Assembly (NCBI GenBank): GCA_024741835.1
Contig: JAENRP010000626.1
Coordinates: 1 to 14,744 of the forward strand
Direction of reading: 5' to 3'
DNA: 14,744 bases
DNA from: Diplocarpon mali
Lineage: Eukaryota; Ascomycota; Leotiomycetes; Helotiales; Drepanopezizaceae
Below, piece by piece: positions 9,296 to 14,744 of this stretch. The notes beneath the pieces are model-generated. The model did no database searches. It was given only the letters and a program-made list of their open reading frames with translations, and was not told where the DNA came from. The position numbers and the translations under genes are program-made. Position 1 is the first letter of the stretch. Each line of letters begins with the position of its first letter.

Positions 9296-9300
9296 ATACT
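9296..9300. repeat. Target-site duplication of copia-B, right copy (atact)
   Basis: These bases are identical to 2085-2089 and directly abut the CA end of the right LTR. Confidence 0.9.
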
Positions 9301-12300
9301 CTAAGGGAAGGAACTTATTTTAAATTAAATATAATAACTCTCACTATTATTGATTTAACATTTGCTACTTAAGGAATAATAAATAAAATCGTAGACTGGC
9401 AAACTATGCCAGATTTAGGTTCTGATCACTTCGGGGTTCTATTTACTATTACTGCTAGTACTAGTAATACTAGGTCTTATCCTACTGTTCTACGATATAA
9501 TATAAAAAATTTAAATTAGGAAAAATTTAAAAGGATAATTAAAAACGCCTTCTTAGATTTCGAATATTCTAAAGATTTTAATACAAATTAAGAACTAAAA
9601 GACCTAGTAAATACTTTTACTATAAAATTTATAAAAGCTATAGATAAGGTAATACCTAAATTTAAGATATTTATAAATAGTAAACCCTAGTGGAATAAGG
9701 ATTTAAAAAATCTATATAAAATCATATAACGATTCTATTATAAAAGCAAATCCTTAGGGTATACTCTTTTTTAATAAGAACTAAAACAAGCTAGAAATAT
9801 GTATTTTAATTCAATTAAAATAGTAAAAACAAAGCACTAGAACCAATTCTTAGAAAAAGAGGACTCCTAGTTAATATTTAAAGCTATATTATATACTAAG
9901 GGATTAAGCTCTTAATTAATCCTTAGTTTATTTGACTTTAATACTCAAGAGCTTGAATCGACTTTTTAAAAAAAGTGTAATATCTTTAGAAGTACTCTCT
10001 TTCTAACTCTACCTATTTCTAATAGTCTAAATCTATAAGCGTTAGAAAATGATATTAATTATTTAAATAAGAGTAATAAGTGGAGTTAGTTATTATTAAC
10101 GCAAATTGAGATTAAAAATGCATATACTTTAAAGATAAAGGGTAGAACCTTAAGACTAGATTTTATTATATAAGAAATAATTATTTAAGCTTATTTAACT
10201 ATTCTAAAAGTGTTTTTAAGGTCTATTCGTCTTTAATAAACTAAGGCTACTACCCTAAAGTATAAAAATAAGCTATTGGATTTATTTTTAAAAAGCTTAA
10301 AAAACCAGACTATTCAAAACCAAAAGCATAAAGAGTTATATTACTACTTAATTATCTTAATAAAATTTCTAAAAGAATACTAGCCTATCGTCTTAGTCAT
10401 TTAGCCGAAACTACTACTCTATTATACTATTCTCAAATTAGTAGTAGATTATATAAATCGGCTATTGACGCGGCTCTACTCCTATAAAATGAAGTAGAGC
10501 TGAATAAGACAAATAAGCTGAAAACAAGTATACTATTCCTTAATATTAAGGGCGCATTTGATTATATTGCGAAAAACAGACTATTATAGATTCTAATTTT
10601 ACTAAATCTCCCTATTAATCTTATCATATAGGTTAAATCGTTCTTAAAAGACCGTACTCTTAGACTTACCTTTAATAACTAAATAAAGGAATTTAAGTCT
10701 ATTAATATAGGTATTCCTTAAGGAAGTCCTATTTTACCGATTTTATTCTTAATTTATATTCGAGACCTATTTAAATCCTAAAATATTAAACCATAGTCTT
10801 ATATAAATGATTTAAGTCTTATAGCCTCTTCTTTAAGTTTTAAGAATAATATCAATATTCTTAAAAGAGAGGTAAAAGATTTAATTAATCTAAGGGAATA
10901 ATATTCAATTAACTTTAATATTAAAAAAATAGAATTAATTTATTTTTTCTATAGAAATCCCCTATCGATTAGACTTTTAGATAATACTATATTAGCTTTA
11001 AAAAAGTTAATCAAATAGTTAGGGATTTATTTTAACTCGAATCAATAATTTAAAGAATATAAAGCAATTAGGACTTCTTAAGGAAAGCAAATGTTATACT
11101 ATATAAATAGACTAGCTTCTATTACAAAAGGTCTCTCCTTATATGCAATATATCAATTATACCTAGCCTATATTATAAGTATTATAAACTATAGTTCTAT
11201 ACTCTAATAGAAACCTTAATATAAAAATAAGGCGATTTTAAAACTATTATAAGCTATATAAAATCTAGCTTATAGAAAAATATTAAGGGTTTTTAAAATA
11301 GCCCCTTTTATCCTAATAGAACTAGAATCGGCCCTATTACTACTATAAATAAGGCTAAACTATAGTATTAAACGCTATGCACTTTATTCCTTGAAATTAA
11401 GCTTAAAACACCCTATTAGGGTAGAAGTTTAAAAAACAATTCAAATAATTAAAGAAGAGGAAGAGGAAATTATCATAGATGAAAATTTCTATATAAAATC
11501 CTCTTCTCAAATTGAGAGCTTAATTAAATCGATATACTTCTTAATCGATTTAGATTCATTGGAGATAATAAGGCGCTTTTATTTTGCCCTATAGGAAAAG
11601 GAAGTGCCTTATAATATCGAAATATCTAAACTATTAAAAAAAGAAGAAGTAGTATAATACTTATAATATTTATAAAATATCTATAGTACTAATAATTTAT
11701 CGATTTATACTAACGGCTCTTAAATAGCCGGAGGGAATAGAATTGGTTATAGCTACGCTCTATATTTATATAAAGACCCATTTATTCCAAATTACTAGAA
11801 TACTTTAATAGAGTAAATATTGGAAATTTAAAATTAATCTATAATAGAGAGCTTAAAGCTATAGCTAAGGCAATCTTAAAAGTAAGCTTAATAGCAAAAG
11901 AAAGGGATATTTTTACAATTTTTTCAAATAATTAAGCGGCTATTTAAAGATTAAAAACTCCCTTAAATAGCCTAGGATAAAACTACTAAATTACTGCAAT
12001 TACTGCTTCTAAGACTTTAATTAGTAAAGGAGCTAGTATTGCAATTAAGTAGGTACTAAGGTATATTAATATAATTGGAAATGAAGAAGCAGACAAACTA
12101 GCTAAACAAGCTATAAAAACTACTCCTTCTTTTAATTATACTTCTTTTGCCTTTTTAAGGGTAAAAATAAGTGAAATCAAAAAGTAGGAAATATCTTTAT
12201 TTATTTAAAATAACCTTAATTCTACTTCTTTAAAAAGTTATAAAACCCGATATTCTTATAGAATATTAAAATAGATCTCTCTATCTATAGGTATTTTAAG

Positions 12301-12678
12301 AGAAACTGCTAGCGCCTTCTTTCAATTGAAACTAGGCTATAGGTATATTAAGTCTTATTTAAAAAGAATTGGTATAACTTAAAACCCTTATTGTATTTAT
12401 AGTAATAAAGAAACTCTAATCCACTTAATTCTTTCCTATAAAGAGTACTATAATTAAAGACGTACTCTTATATAGAAAATAAAAGAAGAATATAAAGGAT
12501 TTAAAGAGCTATCTTTACCCTTACTATTTGAAATAAAAACTAGAATTAAATACTTCTTAGTATTCTTAAAAGAAATTAAGATTTATACGCATTAGTAGCA
12601 CTTAAATAGAGAAACAAGGGCTATTATAGCTCCTGATTCGCAATACTATTCTAATAAAGAATCCTAATAAGTGGTTTA
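9301..12678 (+). pseudogene. LINE ORF2, right piece: endonuclease end, RT, RNase H
   Basis: The reading resumes in frame after copia-B. TIIDLTFAT, then a stop, then VDWQTMPDLGSDHFGVLFTI (to about 9450) is the C-terminal end of a Tad1/I-type APE endonuclease. The frame changes between about 10200 and 10300. RT blocks follow: LFLNIKGAFDYI (10533-10568), GIP-stop-GSPILPILF (10710-10745, stop at the Gln of PQG) and SYINDLSLIASS (YIND at 10800-10811, where YxDD is expected). RNase H starts at IYTNGS (11703-11720, D to N), continues after a frame change near 11820, and includes SNNQAA and GNEEADKLAKQA. The C-terminus has C-I-Y...H-L-I-L-S-Y (12392-12439), a CCHC-like motif with Tyr for Cys. The enzyme would nick target DNA and copy the element RNA there. 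It is inactivated by dozens of stops. The end at TAA 12676 is approximate. Confidence 0.87.
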
Positions 12679-12914
12679 AACTACCTATTAATCTCTTTTA
12701 AAAAACCTTTCTTTTATTTAAGCGTTATAATTTATTTTTATTTTTATTTTCTTTTAAGCGAATATTTCACTAAGGAGCTTATTCCCAAATGAATATTAGC
12801 AGTTATAGTAGAAAGGATACTATATATATACAATTAGACACGCTAGTAGACTAGCCGTACTATATAGTTTAGAACTAATAAAGCACGTTAAAAGGAAAAA
12901 AAAAACAAAAAAAA
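12679..12914 (+). other. LINE 3' untranslated region and A-rich tail
   Basis: About 210 bases of AT-rich sequence hold no coding signal and are followed by an interrupted A tract at 12891-12914 (aaagg, ten A, c, eight A). The A tract is the expected 3' terminus of a LINE in this orientation and marks the end of the element. Confidence 0.65.
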
Positions 12915-13170
12915 CTAGAAGGTTCTAAAAGCTCAAGATATCTTGTATATATAGATTGCTTTGCTCCTATAGTTAGGAATCAAGCCTCCTAAGTCTCTAA
13001 GTTCTTCAACTACTACTATTACTTACTATTTAATACTACCTTATACTCTCTTTACTATATCGGCCAGCCCTTATATTTCACACTTTTCGCTAAGATACGC
13101 TAGCTAAGGCTAATTCTCTTACTTTACCTTTTAAGTAAGCTACCTATTAAACTTATAGTAAAACTAATTA
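12915..13170. other. Unassigned sequence between LINE tail and gypsy
   Basis: One plus-strand frame is fairly open from about 12960 to 13200, for example LYSLYYIGQPLYFTLFAKI, and could be gag of the gypsy element to its right. I cannot match it to a known Gag motif, and no LTR or zinc knuckle is seen. Confidence 0.35.
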
Positions 13171-14744
13171 CTATAAAACTAAGTGCCCTTTTATAAATAA
13201 GATTAATACCTTAAAAGATATAAAGGAAGCTGATCCGACTTTAGACTTAATTAAGAATGGATTAAAATAGAAAAAGATTGGAAAAACGAAAAGGCCTAGG
13301 AAAAGACTCCTACTTAAGCTTACGAAAGTGCAACTTATTAAAGCTAAATCTTAACTCTTTAATAAAAGGAAAGCAATTCTTAACCTCTTATACTATTAGT
13401 ATAAATAGACTTAAAGTATTATTATTAGCTTTGGTAGATACTAAAGCCTTTAATTACCTATTTTTAAATCATTCCCTTTCTATATATCTTTTAAAAGCGA
13501 CTAGCTTTAAAATTCTTCCTCTTCCAGCCTCTATTCCTATTTATAGATTTTAAAATACCATTCGTATATAAGCTATATACTATATACGCTTTTACTTAAT
13601 AATTAATAAAAGGCGTATTTATAATTGCCCTTAGGTTATTCTCAACCTAGGCTAGCGCAACGCTATTATTAAAGTCAAATGGATATATCAATTCCGACTT
13701 AAACTCAATCTAAAGGAAAACTGATTTATATAGCCTTTGTATTACCTCCTATCCTCCTAATTCGCAAAGGAAATCGTCATTTATCTTCCCCCTTTTAAAG
13801 GACTTTAAATCCGATCTAATTATTAAGCTAATATTAATCGTAAAGAATAGGAAATAGTTATAAATGAAGCTTAATAGATTAATAGAAAATAGTCTTACGT
13901 TAATTTAATAGTTCTAATTAAGCGCAAGATCCCTATTGCTATTAATAAGCCTATACCCCTACTTATAATTAAACTAGATTTTAAAAAATATTCTAATATA
14001 AATCGATTAAGTTCTAACCCTATTTGCAAATGCCCTAAAGCTGCAATACCTATTTGCGAAATTAGTACTAACGCCTTTTATTATAATATAAAGTATAAGG
14101 AGATTAAGTTCTTTGAAATCAGTATTTATAAAGTAGATAGGATTTTAAAGGAAAGATACAAGCTTAAGAATCCTAATATCGAAAAGCTAATTAACGATCG
14201 ACTCTTAAAATAGTACCGATCTTTAAGATAAGCCTTTTTAAAAAGGAATGCGGATACCTTTCCTTCCTATTAGTACTATAATTATAAATTATAGCTAAAA
14301 GGGCCTTTGCCTAACGCCTATTCGCCCTTTTACTATTAATCTATTAAGAAGCTTAAGGTTATAAAGGAGTATTTATTCAAGAATTTAAATAAAGGCTTTA
14401 TTAAAACAAGTACTAGCCCCTTTGCTTTGCTAGTACTATTTATAAAGAAGGCTAATAGTAGCCTTTGATTTTATATAAACTATTAGAAATTAAACGCACT
14501 AACTCAAAAAGACGCTTATCTAATTCTAAGGATAGACGAGCTCTTAAAGCGAGTATCTAAAGCTAAGATTTTCATAAAACTGGATATTCGAGCCGCTTTT
14601 AATCAAATATAAATAGACCTTAAATTAATGGAAAATACTACCTTTCGAATAAGGTATAGATCCTATAGATATAAGGTTCTCCTATTTAGCCTTTATAATA
14701 GATTTAATACTTATTAATAGTATATAAATAATATTCTTTTAAAT
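13171..14744 (+). pseudogene. Ty3/gypsy pol fragment: protease and reverse transcriptase, partial
   Basis: Plus strand. At 13428-13553 the sequence reads ALVDTKAFNYLFLNHSLSI, a retropepsin core where D-T-G-A is expected; Gly has become Lys (GGA to AAA). This lies in the only stretch over 90 codons free of stops (13278-13553), which opens at TTG, not ATG, and is only a lucky piece of the polyprotein. Then come a long linker, KVIKEYLFKNLNKGFIKTS (about 14355-14410), FALLVLFIKKANSSL (about 14420-14465), the block LDIRAAFNQI (14580-14609), and YINNIL at 14721-14738 where YIDDI is expected, both Asp as Asn. The order and the L-D-I-R-x-A-(F/Y)N block assign it to Ty3/gypsy. It runs off the right edge, so RNase H and integrase are not seen. 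Confidence 0.85.

Larger units (their letters stand above)
1889..12914 (+). mobile_element. 5'-truncated Tad1/I-clade LINE, split by copia-B
   Basis: The LINE pieces are 1889-2089 and 9296-12914; the 7.2-kb copia-B between them is foreign to it. Removing copia-B with one copy of atact joins the two pieces in the same reading frame inside the endonuclease domain. Domain order is APE endonuclease (C-terminal half), RT, RNase H, and a C-terminal Cys/His motif, which is typical of fungal Tad1-like elements. ORF1 and the N-terminal half of the endonuclease are absent, so the copy is 5'-truncated, as is common for target-primed insertions. No target-site duplication of the LINE itself was found. 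Confidence 0.8.

Noticed and set aside
10200..10300. Programmed frameshift in the LINE ORF2
   Set aside because: The frame change falls inside the RT N-terminal region, and other frame changes occur near 11820 and further on; random indels explain them better.
13278..13553. Open frame of 91 codons as an independent gene
   Set aside because: It starts at TTG with no ATG, and its translation is the retropepsin core of the surrounding gypsy polyprotein; the flanking frame continues the same protein through stops.
1..14744. AT-rich mitochondrial or bacterial DNA
   Set aside because: No mitochondrial or bacterial genes appear; the content is four eukaryotic retroelements with TpA enrichment and retained CpG, typical of RIP-affected fungal nuclear repeats.

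Overview
The window is a block of dead, nested retrotransposons from the genome of a filamentous ascomycete (Pezizomycotina-type) fungus. No intact host gene is visible. The sequence is saturated with TpA and poor in CpA/TpG, while CpG survives. This is the pattern left by repeat-induced point mutation (RIP). Stops fall where the families have Gln or Trp, and catalytic Asp codons have become Asn. Because of this the coding regions had to be read through stops and frame changes by recognising family motifs; domain boundaries are approximate unless stated.

Layout, left to right. (A) Bases 1-1360, minus strand: gag and protease start of one Ty1/copia element (copia-A), running off the left edge. 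Its leader or LTR lies to the right, to about 1880, and holds four copies of a 17-base motif. (B) About 1889-2089 and 9296-12914, plus strand: one Tad1/I-clade LINE, 5'-truncated inside its endonuclease, with reverse transcriptase, RNase H, a cysteine/histidine tail and an A-rich 3' end. (C) 2090-9295, minus strand: a structurally complete second copia element (copia-B) inserted into the LINE endonuclease. It has two 172-base LTRs, TG...CA ends, a perfect 5-base target duplication (atact), a polypurine tract and the order gag-protease-integrase-RT-RNase H. (D) About 13170-14744, plus strand: protease and RT of a Ty3/gypsy element running off the right edge.

The most unusual part is 2548-3470. 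Between the end of copia-B pol and its 3' LTR lies a GC-richer stretch that looks like a degraded gene on the strand opposite to pol. It has an ATG with a TATA box upstream, a basic KRKR segment, a cysteine/basic segment and a Pro/Ala-rich tail. It is either an antisense accessory gene of this copia family or captured host sequence.

Order of events (inference): the LINE was present first and copia-B landed in it. All four elements were mutated by RIP, unevenly: the outward halves of both copia-B LTRs and the LINE sequence beside them are much less damaged.
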